Source: Elmis aenea (lineage: Eukaryota; Arthropoda; Insecta; Coleoptera; Elmidae). From it: a stretch of 64,000 nt of DNA. Below are positions 13,901 to 27,789 of the stretch, one piece after another. How positions within the stretch are numbered: the stretch's first letter is position 1; each line of letters begins with the position of its first letter. The position numbers and the translations under genes are program-made. Location: assembly GCA_947652605.1 (NCBI GenBank), contig CANTFG010000318.1, positions 1 through 64,000 on the forward strand, written 5' to 3'. Under the pieces are notes generated by a model. The model was given only the letters and a program-made list of their open reading frames with translations. It was not told the origin of the DNA and did no database searches.

Positions 13901-15700
13901 TATGTCTTTCAATGAGCTGGTTTTAATTTTTAATAATTTCCTAAAAATACCGTGCTTTAGTTAATACATAATTATGTTCCTTGAGCGACTATTTCTAAAC
14001 AATTTTAATTATTGATTTGTATATCACAGGAACAGTTTATCCATCGCTTCTTTACATGAATACAATTGTTTTGCATATGTCTTTCAATGAGCTGGTTTTA
14101 ATTTTTAATAATGTCTTAAAAATACCGTGCTTTAGTTAATACATATGTTCCTTGAGCGACTATTTCGAAACAATTTTAATTATTGATTTGTATATCACAG
14201 GAACAGTTTATCCATCGCCTCTTTACATGAATACAATTGTTTTGCATATGTCTTTTAATGAGCTGGTTTTAATTTTTAATAATTTCCTAAAAATACCGTG
14301 CTTTAGTTAATACATATGTTCCTTGAGCGACTATTTCTAAACAATTTTAATTATTGATTTGTATATCACAGGAACAGTTTACACATCGCTTCTTTACATG
14401 AATACAATTGTTTTGCATATGTCTTTCAATGAGCTGGTTTTAATTTTTAATAATTTCCTAAAAATACCGTGCTTTCGTTAATACATATGTTCCTTGAGCG
14501 ACTATTTCTAAACAATTTTAATTATTGATTTGTATATCACAGGAACAGTTTATCCATCGCCTCTTTACATGAATACAATTGTTTTGCATATGTCTTTCAA
14601 TGAGCTGGTTTTAATTTTTAATAATTTCCTAAAAATACAGTGCCTTAGTTAATACATATGTTCCTTGAGCGACTATTTCTAAACAATTTTAATTATTGAT
14701 TTGTATATGACAGGAACAGTTTATCCATCGCCTTTTTACATGAATACAATTGTTTTGCATATGTCTTTCAATGAGCTGGTTTTAATTTTTAATAATGTCT
14801 TAAAAATACCGTGCTTTAGTTAATACATATGTTCCTTGAGCGACTATTTCGAAACAATTTTAATTATTGATTTGTATATCACAGGAACAGTTTATCCATC
14901 GCCTCTTTACATGAATACAATTGTTTTGCATATATCTTTCAATGAGCTGGTTTTAATTTTTAATAATTTCCTAAAAATACCGTGCTTTAGTTAATACATA
15001 TGTTCCTTGAGCGACTATTTCGAAACAATTTTAATTATTGATTTGTATATCACAGAAACAGTTTATCCATCGTCTCTTTACATGAATACAATTGTATTGC
15101 ATATGTCTTTCAATGAGCTGGTTTTAATTTTTAATAATTTCCTAAAAATACCGTGCTTTAGTTAATACATATGTTCCTTGAGCGACTATTTCGAAACAAT
15201 TTTAATTATTGATTTGTATATCACAGGACAAGTTTATCCTTCGCATCTTTACATGAATACAATTGTTTTGCATATGTCTTTCAATGAGCTGGTTTTAATT
15301 TTTAATAATTTCCTAAAAATACCGTGCTTTAGTTAATACATATGTTCCTTGAGCGACTATTTTGAAACAATTTTAATTATTGATTTGTATATCACAGGAA
15401 CAGTTTATCCATCGCCTCTTTATATGAATACAATTGTTTTGCATATGTCTTTCAATGAGCTGGTTTTAATTTTTAATAATTTCCTAAAAATACAGTGCTT
15501 TAGTTAATACATATGTTCCTTGAGCGACTATTTCTAAACAATTTTAATTATTGATTTGTATATGACAGGAACAGTTTATCCATCGCCTTTTTACATGAAT
15601 ACAATTGTTTTGCATATGTCTTTCAATGAGCTGGTTTTAATTTTTAATAATGTCTTAAAAATACCGTGCTTTAGTTAATACATATGTTCCTTGAGCGACT
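10950..15700. repeat. 14-monomer (2394-bp) tandem duplication
   Basis: About 10950-13300 recurs at about 13344-15700. TCA-variant frames start at 11106 and 13500 (2394 bp = 14 x 171). The rare TTTACACATCG near 11990 recurs near 14388, and GCTTTCGTTAATAC near 12073 recurs near 14471; the extra 4 bp is the insertion near 13971 in the second copy. The copies diverge after AATGTCTTA (near 13253 and 15651). Private changes include TTTTGAATAAT near 12732, CCGTTTTAC near 13188 and GTGCCTTAG near 14641. Confidence 0.82.
13971..13974. other. 4-bp insertion shifting the satellite phase
   Basis: The usual TTAATACATATGTTCC reads TTAATACATAATTATGTTCC here, a gain of four bases (ATTA). It is one of only two places in 61 kb where the net phase of the 171-bp register changes, and it moves every later monomer start by 4. 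Confidence 0.9.
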
Positions 15701-16335
15701 ATTTCGAAACAATTTTAATTATTGATTTGTATATCACAGGAACAGTTTATCCATCGCCTCTTTACATGAATACAATTGTTTTGCATATATCTTTCAATGA
15801 GCTGGTTTTAATTTTTAATAATTTCCTAAAAATACCGTGCTTTAGTTAATACATATGTTCCTTGAGCGACTATTTCGAAACAATTTTAATTATTGATTTG
15901 TATATCACAGAAACAGTTTATCCATCGTCTCTTTACATGAATACAATTGTATTGCATATGTCTTTCAATGAGCTGGTTTTAATTTTTAATAATTTCCTAA
16001 AAATACCGTGCTTTAGTTAATACATATGTTCCTTGAGCGACTATTTCGAAACAATTTTAATTATTGATTTGTATATCACAGGACAAGTTTATCCTTTGCA
16101 TCTTTACATGAATACAATTGTTTTGCATATGTCTTTCAATGAGCTGGTTTTAATTTTTAATAATTTCCTAAAAATACCGTGCTTTAGTTAATACATATGT
16201 TCCTTGAGCGACTATTTTGAAACAATTTTAATTATTGATTTGTATATCACAGGAACAGTTTATCCATCGCCTCTTTATATGAATACAATTGTTTTGCATA
16301 TGTCTTTCAATGAGCTGGTTTTAATTTTTAATAAT
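14640..16335. repeat. 5-monomer (855-bp) tandem duplication at the end of the 14-mer block
   Basis: The ordered set TATGACAGG, AATGTCTTA, ATATCTTTC, CATCGTCTC with GTATTGC, GGACAAG, and TTTATATGAAT occurs from about 14640 and again 855 bp later (TATGACAGG near 14706 and 15561). The match ends where the first copy reads ACAGTGC (near 15492) and the second reads ACCGTGC. Confidence 0.78.
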
Positions 16336-16339
16336 TTCC

Positions 16340-19300
16340 TAAAAATACCGTGCTTTAGTTAATACATATGTTCCTTGAGCGACTATTTCTAAACAATTTT
16401 AATTATTGATTGGTATATCACAGGAACAGTTTATCCATCGCCTCTTTACATGAATACAATGGTTTTGCATATATCTTTTAATGAGCTGGTTTTAATTTTT
16501 AATAATTTCCTAAAAATACCGTGCTTTAGTTAATACATATGTTCCTTGAGCGACTATTTCGAAACAATTTTAATTATTGATTTGTATATCACAGAAACAG
16601 TTTATCCATCGCCTCTTTACATGAATACAATTGTTTTGCATATGTCTTTCAATGAGCTGGTTTTAATTTTTAATGATTTCCTAAAAATACCGTGCTTTAG
16701 TTAATACATATGTTCCTTGAGCGACTATTTCTAAACAATTTTAATTATTGATTTGTATATCACAGGACAAGTTTATCCTTCGCATCTTTACATGAATACA
16801 ATTGTTTTGCATATGTCTTTCAATGAGCTGGTTTTAATTTTTAATAATTTCCTAAAAATACCGTGCTTTAGTTAATACATATGTTCCTTGAGCGACTATT
16901 TCTAAACAATTTTAATTATTGATTTGTATATCACAGGAACAGTTTATCCATCGCCTCTTTACATGAATACAATTGTTTTGCATATGTCTTTCAATGAGCT
17001 GGTTTTAATTTTTAATAATTTCTTAAAAATACCGTGCTTTAGTTAATACATATGTTTCTTGAGCGACTATTTCTAAACAATTTTAATTATTGATTTGTAT
17101 ATCACAGGAACAGTTTATCCATCGCCTCTTTACATGAATACAATTGTTTTGCATATGTCTTTCAATGAGCTGGTTTTAATTTTTAATAATTTCCTAAAAA
17201 TACCGTGCTTTAGTTAATACATATGTTCCTTAAGCGACTATTTCGAAACCATTTTAATTATAGATTTGTATATCACAGGAACAGTTTATCCATCGCCTCT
17301 TTACATGAATACAATTGTTTTGCATATGTCTTTCAATGAGCTGGTTTTAATTTTTAATAATTTTCTAAAAATACCGTGCTTTAGTTAATACATATGTTCC
17401 TTGAGCGACTATTTCGAAACAATTTTAATTATTGATTTGTATATTACAGGAACAGTTTATCTATCGCCTCTTTACATGTATACAATTGTTTTGCATATGT
17501 CTTTCAAAGAGCTGGTTTTAATTTTTAATAATTTCCTAAAAATACCGTGCTTTAGTTAATACATATGTTCCTTGAGCGACTATTTCGAAACAATTTTAAT
17601 TATTGATTTGTATATCACAGGAACAGTTTATCCATCGCCTCTTTACATGAATACAATTGTTTTGCATATGTCTTTCAATGAGCTGGTTTTAATTTTTAAT
17701 AATTTCCTAAAAATACCGTGCTTTAGTTAATACATATGTTCCTTGAGCGACTATTTCGAAACAATTTTAATTATTGATTTGTATATCACAGAAACAGTTT
17801 ATCCATCGCCTCTTTACATGAATACAATTGTTTTGCATATGTCTTTCAATGAGCTGGTTTTAATTTTTAATAATTTCCTAAAAATACCGTGCTTTAGTTA
17901 ATACATATGTTCCTTGAGCGACTATTTCTAAACAATTTTAATTATTGATTTGTATATCACTGGAACAGTTTATCCATCGCTTCTTTACATGAATACAATT
18001 GTTTTGCATATGTCTTTCAATGAGCTGGTTTTAATTTTTAATAATTTCCTAAAAATACCGTGCTTTAGTTAATACATATATTCCTTGAGCGACTATTTCT
18101 GAACAATTTTAATTATTGATTTGTATATCACAGGAACAGTTTATCCATCGCCTCTTTACATGAATACAATTGTTTTGCATATGTCTTTCAAAGAGCTGGT
18201 TTTAATTTTTAATAATTTCCTAAAAATACCGTGCTTTAGTTAATACATATGTTCCTTAAGCGACTATTTCGAAACAATTTTAATTATTGATTTGTATATC
18301 ACTGGAACAGTTTATCCATCGCCTCTTTACATGAATACAATTGTTTTGCATATGTCTTTCAATGAGCTGGTTTTAATTTTTAATAATTTCCAAAAAATAC
18401 CGTGCTTTAGTTCATACATATGTTCCTTGAGCGACTATTTCGAAACAATTTTAATTATTGATTTGTATATCACAGAAACAGTTTATCCATCGCCTCTTTA
18501 CATGAATACAATTGTTTTGCATATGTCTTTCAATGAGCTGGTTTTAATTTTTAATAATTTCCTAAAAATACCGTGCTTTAGTTAATACATATGTTCCTTG
18601 AGCGACTATTTCTAAACAATTTTAATTATTGATTTGTATATCACAGGAACAGTTTATCCATCGCCTCTTTACATGAATACAATTGTTTTGCATATGTCTT
18701 TCAATGAGCTGGTTTTAATTTTTAATAATTTCCTAAAAATACAGTGCTTTAGTTAATACATATGTTCCTTGAGCGACTATTTCTAAACAATTTTAATTAT
18801 TGATTTGTATATGACAGGAACAGTTTATCCATCGCTTTTTTACATGAATACAATTGTTTTGCATATGTCTTTCAATGAGCTGGTTTTAATTTTTAATAAT
18901 GTCTTAAAAATACCGTGCTTTAGTTAATACATATGTTCCTTGAGCGACTATTTCTAAACAATTTTAATTATTGATTTGTATATCACAGGAACAGTTTATC
19001 CATCGCCTCTTTACATGAATACAATTGTTTTGCATATGTCTTTCAAAGAGCTGGTTTTAATTTTTAATAATTTCCTAAAAATACCGTGCTTTAGTTAATA
19101 CATATGTTCCTTAAGCGACTATTTCGAAACAATTTCAATTATTGATTTGTATATCACTGGAACAGTTTATCCATCGCCTCTTTACATGAATACAATTGTT
19201 TTGCATATGTCTTTCAATGAGCTGGTTTTAATTTTTAATGATTTCCAAAAAATACCGTGCTTTAGTTCATACATATGTTCCTTGAGCGACTATTTCGAAA

Positions 19301-22300
19301 CAATTTTAATTATTGATTTGTATATCACAGAAACAGTTTATCCATCGCCTCTTTACATGAATACAATTGTTTTGCATATGTCTTTCAATGAGCTGGTTTT
19401 AATTTTTAATAATTTCCTAAAAATACCGTGCTTTAGTTAATACATATGTTCCTTGAGCGACTATTTCTAAACAATTTTAATTATTGATTTGTATATCACA
19501 GGAACAGTTTATCCATCGCCTCTTTACATGAATACAATTGTTTTGCATATGTCTTTCAATGAGCTGGTTTTAATTTTTAATAATTTCCTAAAAATACAGT
19601 GCTTTAGTTAATACATATGTTCCTTGAGCGACTATTTCTAAACAATTTTAATTATTGATTTGTATATGACAGGAACAGTTTATCCATCGCCTTTTTACAT
19701 GAATACAATTGTTTTGCATATGTCTTTCAATGAGCTGGTTTTAATTTTTAATAATGTCTTAAAAATACCGTGCTTTAGTTAATACATATGTTCCTTGAGC
19801 GACTATTTCGAAACAATTTTAATTATTGATTTGTATATCACAGGAACAGTTTATCCATCGCCTCTTTACATGAATATAATTGTTTTGCATATATCTTTCA
19901 ATGAGCTGGTTTTAATTTTTAATAATTTCCTAAAAATACCGTGCTTTAGTTAATACATATGTTCCTTGAGCGACTATTTCGAAACAATTTTAATTATTGA
20001 TTTGTATATCACAGAAACAGTTTATCCATCGTCTCTTTACATGAATACAATTGTATTGCATATGTCTTTCAATGAGCTGGTTTTAATTTTTAATAATTTC
20101 CTAAAAATACCGTGCTTTAGTTAATACATATGTTCCTTGAGCGACTATTTCGAAACAATTTTAATTATTGATTTGTATATCACAGGACAAGTTTATCCTT
20201 CGCATCTTTACATGAATACAATTGTTTTGCATATGTCTTTCAATGAGCTGGTTTTAATTTTTAATAATTTCCTAAAAATACCGTGCTTTAGTTAATACAT
20301 ATGTTCCTTGAGCGACTATTTTGAAACAATTTTAATTATTGATTTGTATATCACAGGAACAGTTTATCCATCGCCTCTTTATATGAATACAATTGTTTTG
20401 CATATGTCTTTCAATGAGCTGGTTTTAATTTTTAATAATTTCCTAAAAATACCGTGCTTTAGTTAATACATATGTTCCTTGAGCGACTATTTCTAAACAA
20501 TTTTAATTATTGATTGGTATATCACAGGAACAGTTTATCCATCGCCTCTTTACATGAATACAATTGTTTTGCATATATCTTTCAATGAGCTGGTTTTAAT
20601 TTTTAATAATTTCCTAAAAATACCGTGCTTTAGTTAATACATATGTTCCTTGAGCGACTATTTCGAAACAATTTTAATTATTGATTTGTATATCACAGAA
20701 ACAGTTTATCCATCGCCTCTTTACATGAATACAATTGTTTTGCATATGTCTTTCAATGAGCTGGTTTTAATTTTTAATGATTTCCTAAAAATACCGTGCT
20801 TTAGTTAATACATATGTTCCTTGAGCGACTATTTCGAAACAATTTTAATTATTGATTGGTATATCACAGGAACAGTTTATCCATCGCCTCTTTACATGAA
20901 TACAATTGTTTTGCATATATCTTTCAATGAGCTGGTTTTAATTTTTAATAATTTCCTAAAAATACCGTGCTTTAGTTAATACATATGTTCCTTGAGCGAC
21001 TATTTCGAAACAATTTTAATTATTGATTTGTATATCACAGAAACAGTTTATCCATCGCCTCTTTACATGAATACAATTGTTTTGCATATGTCTTTCAATG
21101 AGCTGGTTTTAATTTTTAATGATTTCCTAAAAATACCGTGCTTTAGTTAATACATATGTTCCTTGAGCGACTATTTTTAAACAATTTTAATTATTGATTT
21201 GTATATCACAGGACAAGTTTATCCTTCGCATCTTTACATGAATACAATTGTTTTGCATATGTCTTTCAATGAGCTGGTTTTAATTTTTAATAATTTCCTA
21301 AAAATACCGTGCTTTAGTTAATACATATGTTCCTTGAGCGACTATTTCTAAACAATTTTAATTATTGATTTGTATATCACAGGAACAGTTTATCCATCGC
21401 CTCTTTACATGAATACAATTGTTTTGCATATGTCTTTCAATGAGCTGGTTTTAATTTTTAATAATTTCTTAAAAATACCGTGCTTTAGTTAATACATATG
21501 TTTCTTGAGCGACTATTTCTAAACAATTTTAATTATTGATTTGTATATCACAGGAACAGTTTATCCATCGCCTCTTTACATGAATACAATTGTTTTGCAT
21601 ATGTCTTTCAATGAGCTGGTATTAATTTTTAATAATTTCCTAAAAATACCGTGCTTTAGTTAATACATATGTTCCTTAAGCGACTATTTCGAAACAATTT
21701 TAATTATAGATTTGTATATCACAGGAACAGTTTATCCATCGCCTCTTTACATGAATACAATTGTTTTGCATATGTCTTTCAATGAGCTGGTTTTAATTTT
21801 TAATAATTTTCTAAAAATACCGTGCTTTAGTTAATACATATGTTCCTTGAGCGACTATTTCGAAACAATTTTAATTATTGATTTGTATATTACAGGAACA
21901 GTTTATCTATCGCCTCTTTACATGTATACAATTGTTTTGCATATGTCTTTCAAAGAGCTGGTTTTAATTTTTAATAATTTCCTAAAAATACCGTGCTTTA
22001 GTTAATACATATGTTCCTTGAGCGACTATTTCGAAACAATTTTAATTATTGATTTGTATATCACAGGAACAGTTTATCCATCGCCTCTTTACATGAATAC
22101 AATTGTTTTGCATATGTCTTTCAATGAGCTGGTTTTAATTTTTAATAATTTCCTAAAAATACCGTGCTTTAGTTAATACATATGTTCCTTAAGCGACTAT
22201 TTCGAAACAATTTCAATTATTGATTTGTATATCACAGAAACAGTTTATCCATCGCCTCTTTACATGAATACAATTGTTTTGCATATGTCTTTCAATGAGC

Positions 22301-23437
22301 TGGTTTTAATTTTTAATAATTTCCTAAAAATACCGTGCTTTAGTTAATACATATGTTCCTTGAGCGACTATTTCTAAACAATTTTAATTATTGATTTGTA
22401 TATCACAGGAACAGTTTATCCATCGCTTCTTTACATGAATACAATTGTTTTGCATATGTCTTTCAATGAGCTGGTTTTAATTTTTAATAATTTCCTAAAA
22501 ATACCGTGCTTTAGTTAATACATATATTCCTTGAGCGACTATTTCTGAACAATTTTAATTATTGATTTGTATATCACAGGAACAGTTTATCCATCGCCTC
22601 TTTACATGAATACAATTGTTTTGCATATGTCTTTCAAAGAGCTGGTTTTAATTTTTAATAATTTCCTAAAAATACCGTGCTTTAGTTAATACATATGTTC
22701 CTTAAGCGACTATTTCGAAACAATTTCAATTATTGATTTGTATATCACTGGAACAGTTTATCCATCGCCTCTTTACATGAATACAATTGTTTCGCATATG
22801 TCTTTCAATGAGCTGGTTTTAATTTTTAATGATTTCCAAAAAATACCGTGCTTTAGTTCATACATATGTTCCTTGAGCGACTATTTCGAAACAATTTTAA
22901 TTATTGATTTGTATATCACAGAAACAGTTTATCCATCGCCTCTTTACATGAATACAATTGTTTTGCATTATGTCTTTCAATGAGCTGGTTTTAATTTTTA
23001 ATAATTTCCTAAAAATACCGTGCTTTAGTTAATACATATGTTCCTTGAGCGACTATTTCTAAACAATTTTAATTATTGATTTGTATATCACAGGAACAGT
23101 TTATCCATCGCCTCTTTACATGAATACAATTGTTTTGCATATGTCTTTCAATGAGCTGGTTTTAATTTTTAATAATTTCCTAAAAATACAGTGCTTTAGT
23201 TAATACATATGTTCCTTGAGCGACTATTTCTAAACAATTTTAATTATTGATTTGTATATGACAGGAACAGTTTATCCATCGCCTTTTTACATGAATACAA
23301 TTGTTTTGCATATGTCTTTCAATGAGCTGGTTTTAATTTTTAATAATGTCTTAAAAATACCGTGCTTTAGTTAATACATATGTTCCTTGAGCGACTATTT
23401 CTAAACAATTTTAATTATTGATTTGTATATCACAGGA
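16340..23437. repeat. 26-monomer (4446-bp) duplication: ~16340-18990 copied at ~20786-23437
   Basis: Markers recur at an offset of 4446 bp (26 x 171). GATTGGTAT near 16408 recurs near 20854, TATAGATTT near 17259 near 21705, the TATTACAGG/CATGTATAC monomer near 17443 near 21889, and the TCA-variant frame at 18292 at 22738. The copies diverge after about 18990, where the left copy goes on to CAAAGAG and the right copy to TTAATTATTT. Between the copies is a 5-monomer step (TCA-variant frames 18292 and 19147). A 2-monomer duplication near 20515-20857 doubles the GATTGGTAT monomer. Confidence 0.78.
22969..22970. other. 1-bp insertion shifting the satellite phase
   Basis: GCATATGTC reads GCATTATGTC here, one extra T. 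It is the second net phase shift in the array. It also shortens the open frame that starts at 22738 relative to all sister copies, which confirms a private single-base event. Confidence 0.88.
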
Positions 23438-26400
23438 ACAGTTTATCCATCGCCTCTTTACATGAATACAATTGTTTTGCATATGTCTTTCAATGAGCTG
23501 GTTTTAATTTTTAATTATTTCCTAAAAATACCGTGCTTTAGTTAATACATATATTCCTTGAGCGACTATTTCTGAACAATTTTAATTATTGATTTGTATA
23601 TCACAGGAACAGTTTATCCATCGCCTCTTTACATGAATACAATTGTTTTGCATATGTCTTTCAAAGAGCTGGTTTTAATTTTTAATAATTTCCTAAAAAT
23701 ACCGTGCTTTAGTTAATACATATGTTCCTTAAGCGACTATTTCGAAACAATTTCAATTATTGATTTGTATATCACTGGAACAGTTTATCCATCGCCTCTT
23801 TACATGAATACAATTGTTTTGCATATGTCTTTCAATGAGCTGGTTTTAATTTTTAATAATTTCCAAAAAATAACGTGCTTTAGTTCATACATATGTTCCT
23901 TGAGCGACTATTTCGAAACAATTTTAATTATTGATTTGTATATCACAGAAACAGTTTATCCATCGCCTCTTTACATGAATACAATTGTTTTGCATATGTC
24001 TTTCAATGAGCTGGTTTTAATTTTTAATAATTTCCTAAAAATACCGTGCTTTAGTTAATACATATGTTCCTGGAGCGACTATTTCTAAACAATTTTAATT
24101 ATTGATTTGTATATCACAGGAACAGTTTATCCATCGCCTCTTTACATGAATACAATTGTTTTGCATATGTCTTTCAATGAGCTGGTTTTAATTTTTAATA
24201 ATTTCCTAAAAATACAGTGCTTTAGTTAATACATATGTTCCTTGAGCGACTATTTCTAAACAATTTTAATTATTGATTTGTATATGACAGGAACAGTTTA
24301 TCCATCGCCTTTTTACATGAATACAATTGTTTTGCATATGTCTTTCAATGAGCTGGTTTTAATTTTTAATAATGTCTTAAAAATACCGTGCTTTAGTTAA
24401 TACATATGTTCCTTGAGCGACTATTTCGAAACAATTTTAATTATTGATTTGTATATCACAGGAACAGTTTATCCATCGCCTCTTTACATGAATACAATTG
24501 TTTTGCATATATCTTTCAATGAGCTGGTTTTAATTTTTAATAATTTCCTAAAAATACCGTGCTTTAGTTAATACATATGTTCCTTGAGCGACTATTTCGA
24601 AACAATATTAATTATTGATTTGTATATCACAGAAACAGTTTATCCATCGTCTCTTTACATGAATACAATTGTATTGCATATGTCTTTCAATGAGCTGGTT
24701 TTAATTTTTAATAATTTCCTAAAAATACCGTGCTTTAGTTAATACATATGTTCCTTGAGCGACTATTTCGAAACAATTTTAATTATTGATTTGTATATCA
24801 CAGGACAAGTTTATCCTTCGCATCTTTACATGAAAAAAATTGTTTTGCATATGTCTTTCAATGAGCTGGTTTTAATTTTTAATAATTTCCTAAAAATACC
24901 GTGCTTTAGTTAATACATATGTTCCTTGAGCGACTATTTTGAAACAATTTTAATTATTGATTTGTATATCACAGGAACAGTTTATCCATCGCCTCTTTAT
25001 ATGAATACAATTGTTTTGCATATGTCTTTCAATGAGCTGGTTTTAATTTTTAATGATTTCCTAAAAATACCGTGCTTTAGTTAATACATATGTTCCTTGA
25101 GCGACTATTTCTAAACAATTTTAATTATTGATTGGTATATCACAGGAACAGTTTATCCATCGCCTCTTTACATGAATACAATTGTTTTGCATATATCTTT
25201 CAATGAGCTGGTTTTAATTTTTAATAATTTCCTAAAAATACCGTGCTTTAGTTAATACATATGTTCCTTGAGCGACTATTTCGAAACAATTTTAATTATT
25301 GATTTGTATATCACAGAAACAGTTTATCCATCGCCTCTTTACATGAATACAATTGTTTTGCATATGTCTTTCAATGAGCTGGTTTTAATTTTTAATGATT
25401 TCCTAAAAATACCGTGCTTTAGTTAATACATATGTTCCTTGAGCGACTATTTTTAAACAATTTTAATTATTGATTTGTATATCACAGGACAAGTTTATCC
25501 TTCGCATCTTTACATGAATACAATTGTTTTGCATATGTCTTTCAATGAGCTGGTTTTAATTTTTAATAATTTCCTAAAAATACCGTGCTTTAGTTAATAC
25601 ATATGTTCCTTGAGCGACTATTTCTAAACAATTTTAATTATTGATTTGTATATCACAGGAACAGTTTATCCATCGCCTCTTTACATGAATACAATTGTTT
25701 TGCATATGTCTTTCAATGAGCTGGTTTTAATTTTTAATAATTTCTTAAAAATACCGTGCTTTAGTTAATACATATGTTCCTTGAGCGACTATTTCGAAAC
25801 AATTTTAATTATTGATTTGTATATCACAGGAACAGTTTATCCATCGCCTCTTTACATGAATACAATTGTTTTGCATATGTCTTTCAATGAGCTGGTTTTA
25901 ATTTTTAATTATTTCCTAAAAATACCGTGCTTTAGTTAATACATATGTTCCTTAAGCGACTATTTCGAAACAATTTTAATTATAGATTTGTATATCACAG
26001 GAACAGTTTATCCATCGCCTCTTTACATGAATACAATTGTTTTGCATATGTCTTTCAATGAGCTGGTTTTAATTTTTAATAATTTTCTAAAAATACCGTG
26101 CTTTAGTTAATACATATGTTCCTTGAGCGACTATTTCGAAACAATTTTAATTATTGATTTGTATATTACAGGAACAGTTTATATATCGCCTCTTTACATG
26201 TATACAATTGTTTTGCATATGTCTTTCAAAGAGCTGGTTTTAATTTTTAATAATTTCCTAAAAATACCGTGCTTTAGTTAATACATATGTTCCTTGAGCG
26301 ACTATTTCGAAACAATTTTAATTATTGATTTGTATATCACAGGAACAGTTTATCCATCGCCTCTTTACATGAATACAATTGTTTTGCATATGTCTTTCAA

Positions 26401-27789
26401 TGAGCTGGTTTTAATTTTTAATAATTTCCTAAAAATACCGTGCTTTAGTTAATACATATGTTCCTTAAGCGACTATTTCGAAACAATTTCAATTATTGAT
26501 TTGTATATCACAGAAACAGTTTATCCATCGCCTCTTTACATGAATACAATTGTTTTGCATATGTCTTTCAATGAGCTGGTTTTAATTTTTAATAATTTCC
26601 TAAAAATACCGTGCTTTAGTTAATACATATGTTCCTTGAGCGACTATTTCTAAACAATTTTAATTATTGATTTGTATATCACAGGAACAGTTTATCCATC
26701 GCTTCTTTACATGAATACAATTGTTTTGCATATGTCTTTCAATGAGCTGGTTTTAATTTTTAATAATTTCCTAAAAATACCGTGCTTTAGTTAATACATA
26801 TATTCCTTGAGCGACTATTTCTGAACAATTTTAATTATTGATTTGTATATCACAGGAACAGTTTATCCATCGCCTCTTTACATGAATACAATTGTTTTGC
26901 ATATGTCTTTCAAAGAGCTGGTTTTAATTTTTAATAATTTCCTAAAAATACCGTGCTTTAGTTAATACATATGTTCCTTAAGCGACTATTTCGAAACAAT
27001 TTCAATTATTGATTTGTATATCACTGGAACAGTTTATCCATCGCCTCTTTACATGAATACAATTGTTTTGCATATGTCTTTCAATGAGCTGGTTTTAATT
27101 TTTAATGATTTCCAAAAAATACCGTGCTTTAGTTCATACATATGTTCCTTGAGCGACTATTTCGAAACAATTTTAATTATTGATTTGTATATCACAGAAA
27201 CAGTTTATCCATCGCCTCTTTACATGAATACAATTGTTTTGCATATGTCTTTCAATGAGCTGGTTTTAATTTTTAATAATTTCCTAAAAATACCGTGCTT
27301 TAGTTAATACATATGTTCCTTGAGCGACTATTTCTAAACAATTTTAATTATTGATTTGTATATCACAGGAACAGTTTATCCATCGCCTCTTTACATGAAT
27401 ACAATTGTTTTGCATATGTCTTTCAATGAGCTGGTTTTAATTTTTAATAATTTCCTAAAAATACAGTGCTTTAGTTAATACATATGTTCCTTGAGCGACT
27501 ATTTCTAAACAATTTTAATTATTGATTTGTATATGACAGGAACAGTTTATCCATCGCCTTTTTACATGAATACAATTGTTTTGCATATGTCTTTCAATGA
27601 GCTGGTTTTAATTTTTAATAATGTCTTAAAAATACCGTGCTTTAGTTAATACATATGTTCCTTGAGCGACTATTTCTAAACAATTTTAATTATTGATTTG
27701 TATATCACAGGAACAGTTTATCCATCGCCTCTTTACATGAATACAATTGTTTTGCATATGTCTTTCAATGAGCTGGTTTTAATTTTTAA

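Noticed and set aside
22738..22983. Shorter 81-codon open frame
   Set aside because: Same satellite frame, shortened by the 1-bp insertion near 22969. It is useful as proof of the indel, not as a gene.
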